The translations under genes were made by a program, and so were the position numbers. This document shows, piece after piece, positions 16,034 to 23,903 of a DNA stretch of 64,000 nt (its first letter is position 1; each line of letters opens with the position of its first letter). Origin of the DNA: Granulicella sp. 5B5 (lineage in GTDB: Bacteria > Acidobacteriota > Terriglobia > Terriglobales > Acidobacteriaceae); the NCBI RefSeq assembly GCF_014083945.1, contig NZ_CP046444.1:992001-1056000 (forward strand), given 5' to 3'. The notes under the pieces are model-generated. The model did not search any database and was not told the origin of the DNA. It was given only the letters and a program-made list of their open reading frames with translations.

Positions 16034-17311
16034 CTACCGCCGCTCAAACAACGCCGCAAAGAACCCATCCCCTCGGAACCCGCGCCCCGGAACCGTCCGC
16101 AGCCGCCCATCCTTTACCAGCCCGCTGCCCTCGACTCCCAGCCGCGCCATCACCGGCTCCAGCGGAGCAGCCACCACTCCCGCGGGTGCCTTGGCCAGTA
16201 CTGCCTGAACCACCTGCTCGTTCTCCTCCGGCTCCAGCGAGCAGGTCGAGTACACCAGCCTGCCCCCCGGCGCCAGCCGCTCCAGCGCCGCCAAAAGAAG
16301 TTCCCTCTGCCGCACCGCCTGCCGCGAAAGGTCCGCAGGCTGCAACCGCAGCTTCAGCTCCGGGTTCCGGCTCAGCGTCCCAGTCCCGCTGCAGGGCGCA
16401 TCGCACAGGATCAGGTCGAACTCCGCCTCATCCACCAGCGGCTTCGTAGCATCGGCAACTGCCGTCCTTACCTGCGGCGCAACCGGCTTCAGCCGCTCCG
16501 CCAGCCGCCGCAGCCGCACCGGACTCACATCCGTAGCCAGCACATCCGCCTCCGGATGCCGCCGCGCCATCACCATCGTCTTCCCGCCAGGGGCCGCACA
16601 GCAGTCCCATATCCGCCGCGGAGCCTTTACCGACGCAGCCGCCAGCTCCGCCACCAGACGAGACCCATCATCCATCGTCGGCAGCGTCTCATCGCTCTCG
16701 GCACCAAACAACGTCCCGCGCTCTGGCGGACTCTGGTCGTACTCACAGATCGCCAGCGCTCCAGCACGGCCATAGTTGGTCTCCCACCGCCGCACCAACC
16801 ACGCCGGATGCGACAACCGCTCCCCCATCGCCGCCGTGGTCTCATACAGCGGCACCTTGGGCACGGCAGCCCGCGTCAGCCCACGCAGGATGGCATTCAC
16901 CATCCCGGCAGCATGCCCATGCCCAGCACTCCGCGCCAGCTCCACCGACTCGCTCAGCGCCGCATGCGCAGGAATCCGGTCCAGATACCGCAACTGGAAC
17001 GCCCCCAGCCGCAGCGCCGTAGCCACCGGCACCGCCAGCTCCGCATCCGGTCGTGAAAGCAGCGGTTTGATCAAAGCATCCAGCGCAATCTGCCACCGCA
17101 GCACACCCAGCACCAGCGTCGTAGCCAGGTTCCGGTCTGCCTGCGACAACTCGCTCAGTCGAGACGAGTGCAGCAGATCATCCGAGTGAGCATCCGTCAC
17201 GGCAACGCGCTCCAGAATCTCGAACGCCGCCGCCCGCGCCGGACTCACCGTAATCGCAGGCTTCTTCGCCGCAGGATTTCTCGGATGCAGTGGCTTACTC
17301 AAGCCGTTCAC
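16034..17311 (-). CDS. rsmB: 16S rRNA (cytosine-967-C5)-methyltransferase
   Basis: RsmB methylates C967 of 16S rRNA. The 425 residues contain a NusB-like RNA-binding domain (about 25-165, with ALRLGAFQLRYLDRIPAHAA) and a Rossmann methyltransferase domain. Motif I reads WDCCAAPGGKTMVMARRHP. The Cys motifs are DAPCSGTGTLSRNPE and the nucleophile motif VYSTCSLEPEENE. Its start overlaps the end of fmt by 17 bases, so translation is coupled. It is the last gene of aroC-def-fmt-rsmB, and its stop codon falls inside the end of a composite repeat element. Confidence 0.95.
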   Translation of the reverse strand: MNGLSKPLHPRNPAAKKPAITVSPARAAAFEILERVAVTDAHSDDLLHSSRLSELSQADRNLATTLVLGVLRWQIALDALIKPLLSRPDAELAVPVATALRLGAFQLRYLDRIPAHAALSESVELARSAGHGHAAGMVNAILRGLTRAAVPKVPLYETTAAMGERLSHPAWLVRRWETNYGRAGALAICEYDQSPPERGTLFGAESDETLPTMDDGSRLVAELAAASVKAPRRIWDCCAAPGGKTMVMARRHPEADVLATDVSPVRLRRLAERLKPVAPQVRTAVADATKPLVDEAEFDLILCDAPCSGTGTLSRNPELKLRLQPADLSRQAVRQRELLLAALERLAPGGRLVYSTCSLEPEENEQVVQAVLAKAPAGVVAAPLEPVMARLGVEGSGLVKDGRLRTVPGRGFRGDGFFAALFERR

Positions 17312-18230
17312 CCGCCTTCACCTGATAGTCCCTGGCAAACTGCTCTCCCGCCAGCCGAGGCTTGCCCTCCAACTGCACCTCATCCAGCCGCAGCAAGGTG
17401 CCATCAGCCATTCCGAGCAGGAGTTCACCGCTGGAAGCATCCAGCTCGCCAGGAGCCAGCGAAACCGCCGCTACAACCGGATGAATGCGGTGCAGCAGAA
17501 ACCGCTTGCCCCGCAACATCGCCCAACACCCAGGCCATGGATTGAAGCCGCGCCAACGATCGTAAGCCTGCTGCGCAGTGTATCTGGACGTCTCCAGACG
17601 ACCATCCTCACGCGTCAGGATGGGTGCCAGCGTCGCCTTCGAGTGGTCCTGCGGCTGCGGCGTCACGCTGCCGTCCGCAAGCCCGGCCAGCGTCACTACC
17701 AGGAGCTCCGCTCCGATGTGGGCAAGCTGTGGGTAAAGCTGTGGAGAGGTTGTGTCCGGCCCGATGGGAATGCTGCGGAAAAGCAGTGTATCTCCTGTGT
17801 CTAATCCAGCATCGAGCCGCATCGTCGTGATGCCCGTCTCCGTCTCGCCGTTCGCGACAGCCCACTGGATCGGCGCAGCGCCACGATACTTCGGTAGCAG
17901 CGATCCATGCACGTTGATGTTCCCGTACCGTGGCAGCGCCAGCATCCAGTCCGGAATAATCCGCCCATACGCGACGACGATGATCGCATCCGGCTGAATT
18001 GCCGCCAACCGCTCCCGCAGCCCAACATTGGTCTTCAGCTTCTCCGGCTGCTCTACAGCAATCCCGAGCGAAAGCGCCAACACCTTCACCGGTGGCACCT
18101 GTAGCTCCATCTTGCGCCCCGCCGGACGGTCCGGCTGCGTGAGCACCAGTGCTACTTCGTGGCCTGCAGCCACCACTGCCTGCAGACTGGGAACCGCGAA
18201 CTCAGGCGTCCCGCAAAAGACCAGCTTCAT
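17295..18230 (-). CDS. fmt: Methionyl-tRNA formyltransferase
   Basis: Fmt transfers a formyl group from 10-formyl-THF to initiator Met-tRNA. The 311 residues begin MKLVFCGTPEFAVPSLQAVV and carry the catalytic region NVHGSLLPKYRGAAPIQWA with the essential Asn and His. Aspartate follows in GETETGITTMRLDAGLDTGD. A C-terminal OB-fold domain spans about 205-300. Length is normal. It lies 10 bp after def, and the def-fmt pair is a conserved unit for adding and removing the formyl group. Its 3' end overlaps rsmB. Confidence 0.96.
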   Translation of the reverse strand: MKLVFCGTPEFAVPSLQAVVAAGHEVALVLTQPDRPAGRKMELQVPPVKVLALSLGIAVEQPEKLKTNVGLRERLAAIQPDAIIVVAYGRIIPDWMLALPRYGNINVHGSLLPKYRGAAPIQWAVANGETETGITTMRLDAGLDTGDTLLFRSIPIGPDTTSPQLYPQLAHIGAELLVVTLAGLADGSVTPQPQDHSKATLAPILTREDGRLETSRYTAQQAYDRWRGFNPWPGCWAMLRGKRFLLHRIHPVVAAVSLAPGELDASSGELLLGMADGTLLRLDEVQLEGKPRLAGEQFARDYQVKAGERLE

Positions 18231-18240
18231 CGGAGACCTC

Positions 18241-18837
18241 TTACCACTCGCCGTTCTTCTGCAGCTTCTTGATGCGGCGGATAATGAGGTCGCGCTTCAA
18301 CCGGCTCAGGTGGTCGATGAAGAGCACCCCGTGCAGATGGTCGATCTCATGCTGCAACGCGCGTGCCAGCAGCTCTTCGCCTTCCACCTCGAAGAACTCG
18401 CCCTTCACATTCTGCGCGCGGACCTTCACCCAACCAGAACGCTTCACCTTCTCGTTGATGTCCGGCAAGCTGAGACAGCCTTCCTCTTCGTACAGAGTGC
18501 CTTCGCGCTCGATGATGACCGGGTTGATCAGCACCAGCTTGTCTTCAGGGTTCTCGTTGAAGCTGATGTCAATGACCGTTATCTGCTTTGAGACAGCGAT
18601 CTGCGGCGCAGCCAGGCCGATGCCCTGTGCCGCATACATGCTGTCGAACATCTCCTCGACAAACTGCGCCAGTTCGGCGTTGAACTCGGTGACGAGTTCG
18701 CCCTTCTTCATCAGCACCGGGTCGGGATACTTCACGACCTCATGCAGCCTCTTCGCGTTCTTGCGGACAGCCTCACTGGTAGCCTTGCGCGCGGCGCGTT
18801 TGGCTTCAGCGGTATCGGTTTGTGTTTCAGTCGGCAT
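18241..18837 (-). CDS. def: Peptide deformylase
   Basis: A metalloenzyme that removes the formyl group from nascent proteins. All three motifs are present: GIGLAAPQ, EEGCLSLP (metal Cys) and QHEIDHLHG (two metal His and the catalytic Glu). The 198 residues exceed the usual 165-175 because of a charged N-terminal extension (about 1-28, rich in Lys, Arg, Ala and Thr) ahead of the normal KYPDPVL start. Good context on both sides (15 bp after aroC, 10 bp before fmt) supports the operon. An ATG inside the extension was not found, so I keep the long form. Confidence 0.95.
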   Translation of the reverse strand: MPTETQTDTAEAKRAARKATSEAVRKNAKRLHEVVKYPDPVLMKKGELVTEFNAELAQFVEEMFDSMYAAQGIGLAAPQIAVSKQITVIDISFNENPEDKLVLINPVIIEREGTLYEEEGCLSLPDINEKVKRSGWVKVRAQNVKGEFFEVEGEELLARALQHEIDHLHGVLFIDHLSRLKRDLIIRRIKKLQKNGEW

Positions 18838-18852
18838 CTTTCTTCGCTTCTT

Positions 18853-20031
18853 CTAGTATGACCGAATCTGGTCACAGTAGCTCTTGTAGTTGCGCTCGAG
18901 TTCGCGCATGCTGTCGCCGCCAAACTTCTCCAGCAGCGACCGCGCAATCGTCAGCGCGACCATCGCTTCGCCAGCTACGCCAGCGGCAGGCACTACGCAG
19001 ACATCGCTGCGTTCGTAGGCCGCTTTGGTCTCCTCGCGGGTCTCGAACGAGACCGAGCCAAGCGGGCGGCGCAGCGTCGAGATCGGTTTCAGGTAGCCGC
19101 GAACAACGATGTCCTCGCCGTTCGAGATGCCGCCTTCAAGACCGCCCGCGTTGTTATGCTCGCGGGTGAACTTGGTGAAGTTACCGTCGCCCTCGCGGTC
19201 GTAGCCGATGGCATCGTGTACTTTGGAGCCAGGCGAACTTGCGGCGGTAACACCGCGGCCCAGCTCAACGGCCTTCACGGCCTGCAGGCTCATGACCGAC
19301 TGCGCGAGCAGGCCATCGAGGCGCTCGTCCCAGTTCACATGCGTGCCCACGCCTGGCGGCAGGCCATGGACGACGACTTCGAAGATACCGCCGATCGTGT
19401 CGCCGGTGCGTAGCGCGACATCGACCTCGGCCTTCATCCGTGCTTCGGACTCAGCGTCAACGCAAGCGAGGAGCACCTCTTCCCTGTTAGCGATGGCAGC
19501 GATCTCCGCGAATGTCGCCTCGCGCGAGAGCTCTGCCGTGCCGACGCGGACCACATGACTAGCGACCTCGATGCCGAGTGACCGTAGCAACATCTTGGCG
19601 ATGGCTCCGCAGGCGACACGGGCGGCGGACTCACGGGCCGAGGCGCGTTCGAGAATATAGCGCGCGTCCTTGAAGTCGTACTTCAGCGCGCCGGCGAGGT
19701 CGGCGTGGCCGGGTCGCGGGCTGGCGACGGCCTTGTGCTTCTCCGGGTCACCGGGCTCTACCGGGAGGATCTCCTCCCAGTTCTTCCAGTCGCGGTTGGC
19801 CAGGGTCATCGCGATGGGCGAGCCGATGGTCTTGCCGTGGCGGACGCCGGAGAGGATGTGCGCGGTGTCCTTTTCGATGCGCATGCGGCCGCCGCGGCCA
19901 TAGCCCTGCTGGCGGCGCCACAGCTCGTGGTCGAGGAAGGTCTGATCGACGGGAACGCCTGCAGGCAGGCCGCTGATGAGGGCTACGAGAGATTCGCCGT
20001 GGCTTTCGCCGGCTGTCGAGAAACGGAGCAT
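18853..20031 (-). CDS. aroC: Chorismate synthase
   Basis: AroC is the last enzyme of the shikimate pathway; it uses reduced FMN to make chorismate from EPSP. The 392 residues begin MLRFSTAGESHGESLVALISG, with the first conserved His. YGRGGRMRIEKD (44-55), the SPRPGHADL motif, the ARESAARVACGAIAK helix and the C-terminal NGEDIVVRGYLKPISTL are also present. Length is normal. It is the first gene of the aroC-def-fmt-rsmB group. Its promoter must lie in the 322-bp gap to the divergent GH15 gene, which also holds a composite repeat element. Confidence 0.97.
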   Translation of the reverse strand: MLRFSTAGESHGESLVALISGLPAGVPVDQTFLDHELWRRQQGYGRGGRMRIEKDTAHILSGVRHGKTIGSPIAMTLANRDWKNWEEILPVEPGDPEKHKAVASPRPGHADLAGALKYDFKDARYILERASARESAARVACGAIAKMLLRSLGIEVASHVVRVGTAELSREATFAEIAAIANREEVLLACVDAESEARMKAEVDVALRTGDTIGGIFEVVVHGLPPGVGTHVNWDERLDGLLAQSVMSLQAVKAVELGRGVTAASSPGSKVHDAIGYDREGDGNFTKFTREHNNAGGLEGGISNGEDIVVRGYLKPISTLRRPLGSVSFETREETKAAYERSDVCVVPAAGVAGEAMVALTIARSLLEKFGGDSMRELERNYKSYCDQIRSY

Positions 20032-20094
20032 GAACTATCGATTATAAAGCCGCGGGCTGTGACCGGGTTGCGGGCGGCTCTTGCGGGTTTGTGG

Positions 20095-20291
20095 CTGGCC
20101 CTCCCCCCCGGTTTTGGGGCTATGATCCGCAGCCGATTGGAGTTAGCCTCGTAACCATCCGCCTTGCACTTTGGTCGATATATGCGGGACCTTGGCACTG
20201 TTTTGAGTTGTCAAGGTCTAACGAAGGCACGGCCCTGGGGCCGCTTGATCCCTACACTCTATTCTAATTGCAGTGTCAAGTGTTTCCCCCA
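20095..20291 (+). repeat. Composite intergenic element, copy 4
   Basis: Opposite orientation to the other copies. It starts CTGGCCCTCCCCCCCGGT, then GGGGCTATGATCCGCAGCC as in copy 1, GTTTTGAGTTGTCAAGG in the middle, and ends AATTGCAGTGTCAAGTG. Confidence 0.55.
20188..20218. promoter_or_regulatory. Imperfect inverted repeat upstream of the GH15 gene
   Basis: Arms GACCTTGGCA and TGTCAAGGTC pair 9 of 10 around an 11-base loop. It lies within composite-element copy 4, so it may belong to that element rather than be an operator. Confidence 0.35.
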
Positions 20292-20353
20292 TTCAGGCAT
20301 TTGCATCTATATGATTCAGCGGCAGTTTTCGGGACGAGAGGGCACGCACGGGC

Positions 20354-22135
20354 ATGGCATTGAAGATCGAGGAGTATGGGTTGATCGGCGACTGCCAGAC
20401 GGCAGCAATGGTGGGGTTGGATGGGTCGATCGACTGGCTTTGCTGGCCGGACTTCTCTTCTCCGGCTAGCTTTGCTGCACTGATGGGGACTCCTGAGAAC
20501 GGGCGCTGGCAGATCGCGCCGGTCGCCGCACCGGCCAAAGTGACGCGGCAGTATCGGGACAGCACACTGATTTTGGAGACGCGGTTCGAGACGGCCACGG
20601 GTGCCGTACTGCTGACCGACTGGATGCCGCTGCGGGGACGTCACTCCAAGGAGCCGCCGCTGCCGCGCAAGTACTCCGACATCGTGCGGACGGTGACTGG
20701 GCTGGAGGGCAGCGTTGAGATGCAGATGGAGCTGCTGCCACGCTTCGACTATGGCCGCGGTGTGCCCTGGACGGGCATGCAGGACGGCGCATGGTACGCC
20801 TATGCGGGGCCAAGCATTCTGTATCTCCGCACGGAACAGCCCCTGGAGATGCGCAACGAGGCCGCGTATGCAACGTTTACAGTCCGCAAGGGTGAGACGG
20901 TGAGCTTTGTGCTGACCTACGGCAATGTGGAAGACGACGAACCTGCGCCGCTCGATATGCCGCAGGCGATGGAGGAGACCGAAGGGTTCTGGGCGCGGTG
21001 GAGCGGCAAGAGCAGCTACAAAGGTCCATGGAAGGACGCGGTAACGCGGTCGCTGATTACGCTGAAGGCGCTGACCTACCGGTCGAGCGGCGGGATTGTT
21101 GCGGCTGCGACGACCTCGCTGCCGGAGGTGCTGGGCGCGGGCCGCAACTGGGACTACCGCTTCTGCTGGCTGCGCGATGGCGCACTGACATTGGAGTCGA
21201 TGATCTCGATGGGCTACCACGTGGAGGCGGCGGACTGGCAGCGCTGGCTGATGCGTTCGATCGGCAGCGACCCGAAGCAGATGCAGATCATGTACGGCAT
21301 CCGCGGCGACCGGCACCTGCCGGAGTTTGAGCTGCCGTGGCTGAGCGGGTATGAAGCTTCATTGCCGGTACGCGTGGGCAACGCCGCGAGCGAGCAGGCG
21401 CAGCTGGATGTGTACGGTGAGGTCGCCGATGCGCTGTACTGCATCAAGCGCGCGGGCATTGAAGACGACGTGCATGTGCGGCGGCTGCGGCTGGAGCTGG
21501 CGGAACGGCTGGCCGAGATATGGCAGCGGCCGAGCTCCAACATTTGGGAGCAGCGGAACTATGAGCACCGCTTTACCTACAGCAAGGTGATGGCCTGGGT
21601 GGGGATGAACCGCACGGTGCTGGCGATCCGCGAGCAGGGACTGGATGGGCCGGTGGATGAGCTGGCGAAGGTGTGCGACGCGATCCACGCCGAGGTGTGC
21701 GCGCACGGTTTCAATGCAAAGCTGAACAGCTTTGTCCAGTACTACGGCGCGGACACAGTGGATGCCTCGTGCCTGCTGATGCCGATCTTCGGCTTTCTGC
21801 CGTGGGACGATCCGCGCATTCTGGGCACGATTGCGCGGATTGAGAAGGAGCTGATGCGCGATGGGCTGGTAATGCGCTTCTCGACGGACAAGGAGAAGAC
21901 GCAGGACTCGTGCTTTCTGGCGTGCTCGTTCTGGTTGGTGGAGTGCTATGCCCAGACGGGCCGCCACAAGGACGCCCAGACACTGTTCAAGCGACTGCTG
22001 GCACTGCAAAACGATATCGGTCTGCTGGCCGAGGAGTATGACACCAAGGCACGGCGCGCGCTGGGGAACTTTCCGCAGGCGCTGTCGCACATTGCGTTGA
22101 TCAACGCGGCGCGTGCGCTGCAGGAGACGGCGTAA
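20354..22135 (+). CDS. Glycoside hydrolase family 15-like protein (glucoamylase/trehalase type)
   Basis: A 593-residue cytoplasmic enzyme with no signal peptide. The N-terminal beta-rich domain starts with the family signature IEEYGLIGDCQTAAMVGLDGSIDWLCWPDFSS-type sequence (about 5-36). The (alpha/alpha)6 barrel carries the active-site stretch GRNWDYRFCWLRDGALTLES (about 263-282), with WDYR...WxRD conserved, and a later Glu-containing region (LDVYGEVADALYC and QDSCFLACSFWLVE). Members hydrolyse alpha-glucosidic bonds; several bacterial proteins of this type are trehalases, so trehalose is as likely a substrate as starch. No sugar gene is adjacent. Confidence 0.88.
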   Translation: MALKIEEYGLIGDCQTAAMVGLDGSIDWLCWPDFSSPASFAALMGTPENGRWQIAPVAAPAKVTRQYRDSTLILETRFETATGAVLLTDWMPLRGRHSKEPPLPRKYSDIVRTVTGLEGSVEMQMELLPRFDYGRGVPWTGMQDGAWYAYAGPSILYLRTEQPLEMRNEAAYATFTVRKGETVSFVLTYGNVEDDEPAPLDMPQAMEETEGFWARWSGKSSYKGPWKDAVTRSLITLKALTYRSSGGIVAAATTSLPEVLGAGRNWDYRFCWLRDGALTLESMISMGYHVEAADWQRWLMRSIGSDPKQMQIMYGIRGDRHLPEFELPWLSGYEASLPVRVGNAASEQAQLDVYGEVADALYCIKRAGIEDDVHVRRLRLELAERLAEIWQRPSSNIWEQRNYEHRFTYSKVMAWVGMNRTVLAIREQGLDGPVDELAKVCDAIHAEVCAHGFNAKLNSFVQYYGADTVDASCLLMPIFGFLPWDDPRILGTIARIEKELMRDGLVMRFSTDKEKTQDSCFLACSFWLVECYAQTGRHKDAQTLFKRLLALQNDIGLLAEEYDTKARRALGNFPQALSHIALINAARALQETA

Positions 22136-22146
22136 CGATTTGGGTT

Positions 22147-22171
22147 GCCGGCAGGAGAATCCTGGCCCGGC
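22147..22171. promoter_or_regulatory. Inverted repeat upstream of the Phd/ParE-type pair
   Basis: Nested arms GCCGG...CCGGC and CAGGA-gaa-TCCTG, starting 34 bp before the antitoxin start. Antitoxins of this class often repress their own promoter at such sites. The assignment is by position only. Confidence 0.35.
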
Positions 22172-22204
22172 GCTTGCGATAGACTTCTTCCAATGGAGGC
22201 TGAC

Positions 22205-22495
22205 ATGATCGACGCGACCCCTGACATCCACACGCTCAACGCGTTCCGCGAGAACACTGAAGAGCTTATCGCGCGCTTGAAGGTCACCCATCGTCCGATG
22301 ATGCTAACTGTCGATGGGCACGCTGAGATTGTTGTCCAAGAGGCTGCAGCATATCAGCGCCTACTCGACCTGGCCGCGCTGGCCGATCCTGATGAGGGGC
22401 TACGGCAAGGGCTGGAGGAGATCGCCGAAGGCCAAACGGTACCGGCTCGCCAAGTCTTCGCCGCCCTGCGAGAAGCGTATGGCGTACGAGGTTAG
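22205..22495 (+). CDS. Type II toxin-antitoxin antitoxin, Phd/YefM-like
   Basis: A 96-residue predicted antitoxin. The N-terminal half (about 5-60) has the Phd/YefM pattern: FRENTEELIARLKVTHRPMM, a strand LTVDGHAEIVVQ, then EAAAYQRLLDLAAL, matching the usual ...PV.lT..G....V..S...Y..L. The acidic C-terminal segment (about 60-96) would wrap the toxin. GGAGG sits five bases before the ATG at 22205, deciding the start over an ATG at 22193. The toxin gene begins 17 bases before its stop, so the two are coupled. It should also act as a repressor of its own promoter. Confidence 0.82.
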   Translation: MIDATPDIHTLNAFRENTEELIARLKVTHRPMMLTVDGHAEIVVQEAAAYQRLLDLAALADPDEGLRQGLEEIAEGQTVPARQVFAALREAYGVRG

Positions 22496-22781
22496 GCTCG
22501 CGAAGCGTGCCATCAGGGACCTTAGCCACATCTACGAAACAATCAATGCCGAATCTTCACAAGCAGCCGCTCTATGGTTTCGTGGGCTGGAGGCAGCCAT
22601 CTTCAGCTTGGAGACGCACCCTGAACGCTGTGCGATGACACCGGAGCGGTCAAACGTGCGGCACCTGCTGTATGGGAACAAGCCTCACATCTACCGTGTG
22701 CTCTTTACGGTCGATGAAGAGAGGCGAGTCGTCAGCGTTGCCCAGATTCGGCACGGAGCGCGGCACCCCATCCATCCTTAG
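22479..22781 (+). CDS. Type II toxin of the RelE/ParE superfamily
   Basis: A 100-residue basic protein with the RelE/ParE fold pattern: YEVRLAKRAIRDLSHIYETI (helix 1), LWFRGLEAAIFSLETHPERC (helix 2), then strands RHLLYGNKPHIYRVLFTV and RRVVSVAQIRHGARHP. The HIYRVLFTVDEERRVVSVAQIRHGAR region is the typical core, with the C-terminal Arg and His. Whether it cleaves ribosome-bound mRNA (RelE) or inhibits gyrase (ParE) cannot be told. It overlaps the antitoxin by 17 bases and the convergent nuclease gene by four. Confidence 0.85.
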   Translation: MAYEVRLAKRAIRDLSHIYETINAESSQAAALWFRGLEAAIFSLETHPERCAMTPERSNVRHLLYGNKPHIYRVLFTVDEERRVVSVAQIRHGARHPIHP

Positions 22782-23797
22782 TCTTCGGAGATAGGCACCT
22801 GCTCTTCGCCGAGCCATGCCTGTGAGTTGAAGAGCGGGCGCTCCATGCTGCGGACCCATTCGGTGACGTCGCTGGAAGAGCGGCCGGCGGCCTTCGAGGC
22901 GGCAAACTCGTTGCGCAGAGTCTGGAACTTGGCTTCGAGATCGTCGAGTGCGGAGAGCAGCATGGCTTCGGGGGTCATGGGTAGCTTGGGGCTGCCGAAC
23001 TCCAGCTTGCCGTGGTGGGAGAGGATCATGTGCTCGAGCAGCAGACGGAGCTGTGGCGGGAACGGCGCGTCCGGCGTGGCGGCGTTGAGCTCGGCGATCT
23101 TTTCGTGCAGCAGGCCCTGCGCGATGGAGATGTGGCCGATGAGCTGGCCTTCGAGCGTGTAGTCGAAGCTGGTGTCCCAACTGAGTTCGCGGACCTTACC
23201 GATGTCGTGCAGGATGGCCCCGGTGACGAGCAGGTCGGGGTCGACCTCCGGGTAGAAGGGCGCGGTGGCAAGGCAGACGCGGACGAGGCAGAGCACATGC
23301 TCCAGCAGGCCGCCGATCCAGGCGTGGTGCAGTCGCTTGGCTGCGGGCGCGCGCAGAAACGCGGGGCCAAGCTGCGGGTCGTCGAGAAAGGCGAGCACGA
23401 GGCGGCGGAGGTGATCGTTGCGGAAGACATCGACGTAGCTGCGCAGCTCGGCGGCCATGGTGGGGATGTCGTAGATGCTGGTGGGGACGAAGTCGGCGGT
23501 GTCGATCTCGACGGCAGCGGCGAGACGGAGCTTCTGCAGCGTGATCTGAAATTTGCCCTGGTACTTGGAGACGGTTCCCTGAGCCTTGACGTAGCAACCG
23601 GCGGTGCAGGTGGCGGCGGCCTCGGTAAAGTCGTCCCACATGCGGGCTTCGAACTGGCCGGACTTGTCGGCGAGGGTGAGCGCGAGGTACTGGCCGCTGG
23701 GCTTGCGGTCGCGCAGGCTGGCGGAGGCGACGAGAAAGAACGTGGTGACGCTCTGGCCCTCGAAGCGCGCGGCGTCGGCGATGAAGAAGTCTTTCAT
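22778..23797 (-). CDS. OB-fold/HD-domain 3'-5' exoribonuclease, YhaM-like
   Basis: A 339-residue protein with an N-terminal OB-fold nucleic-acid-binding domain (about 15-105, GQYLALTLADKSGQFEARMWD and VKAQGTVSKYQGKFQITLQKL). An HD metal-dependent hydrolase domain (about 150-300) carries the His of HHAWIGGLLEHVLCLVRVC, the HD pair in GAILHDIGKVREL, and downstream H in ILSHHGKLEFGSPK. This order is that of B. subtilis YhaM / S. aureus Cbf1, a 3'-5' exonuclease acting on RNA and single-stranded DNA. Its stop overlaps the convergent toxin gene by four bases. Confidence 0.9.
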   Translation of the reverse strand: MKDFFIADAARFEGQSVTTFFLVASASLRDRKPSGQYLALTLADKSGQFEARMWDDFTEAAATCTAGCYVKAQGTVSKYQGKFQITLQKLRLAAAVEIDTADFVPTSIYDIPTMAAELRSYVDVFRNDHLRRLVLAFLDDPQLGPAFLRAPAAKRLHHAWIGGLLEHVLCLVRVCLATAPFYPEVDPDLLVTGAILHDIGKVRELSWDTSFDYTLEGQLIGHISIAQGLLHEKIAELNAATPDAPFPPQLRLLLEHMILSHHGKLEFGSPKLPMTPEAMLLSALDDLEAKFQTLRNEFAASKAAGRSSSDVTEWVRSMERPLFNSQAWLGEEQVPISED

Positions 23798-23869
23798 AGA
23801 GGCAGAGTGTAGAGGATAGAGCGTGGAGCGGTGCGAGCGCCAGACGCGGCGTGGTCGATTAAATGCAAA

Positions 23870-23897
23870 CCGCCAGCCGTGGGTTACAGGCTGGCGG
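23870..23897 (-). terminator. Rho-independent terminator of the SurA-like gene
   Basis: On the minus strand, CCGCCAGCC and GGCTGGCGG form a perfect 9-bp stem around a 10-base loop, followed by a T-rich GTTTGCATTTAAT. It begins seven bases after the stop of the gene at 23904. Confidence 0.75.
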
Positions 23898-23903
23898 CTG
23901 CGG

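Larger units (their letters stand above)
15774..16036 (-). repeat. Composite intergenic element, copy 2
   Basis: On the minus strand it runs GGTAGCCCCCACCCCTCCCC, GGTACTTTTTGATTCAAG, GGACTTGTTAAGGTCTGATC and finally ATATCGGCGGTGTCAATGGG. The first 65 bases are about 80% identical to copy 3. The element supplies the rsmB stop codon. It is longer than the other copies because other repeats sit inside it. Confidence 0.7.
20032..20353. other. Divergent promoter region containing a composite element
   Basis: This 322-bp gap between aroC (minus) and the GH15 gene (plus) has no coding potential. Composite-element copy 4 occupies 20095-20291, and an imperfect inverted repeat lies at 20188-20218. Promoters for both genes must be here, but no clear sigma-70 pair with correct spacing was identified. 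Confidence 0.6.

Noticed and set aside
16011-16036. The G-rich composite-element end as the rsmB terminator or a G-quadruplex feature alone
   Set aside because: The same end occurs in other copies with a conserved partner end 150-250 bp away, so it is part of a larger repeat; terminator or quadruplex function may coexist but is not needed to explain it.
20276-21316. 346-codon minus-strand frame opposite the GH15 gene
   Set aside because: Arg/His/Pro-rich antisense shadow of a clear enzyme gene.
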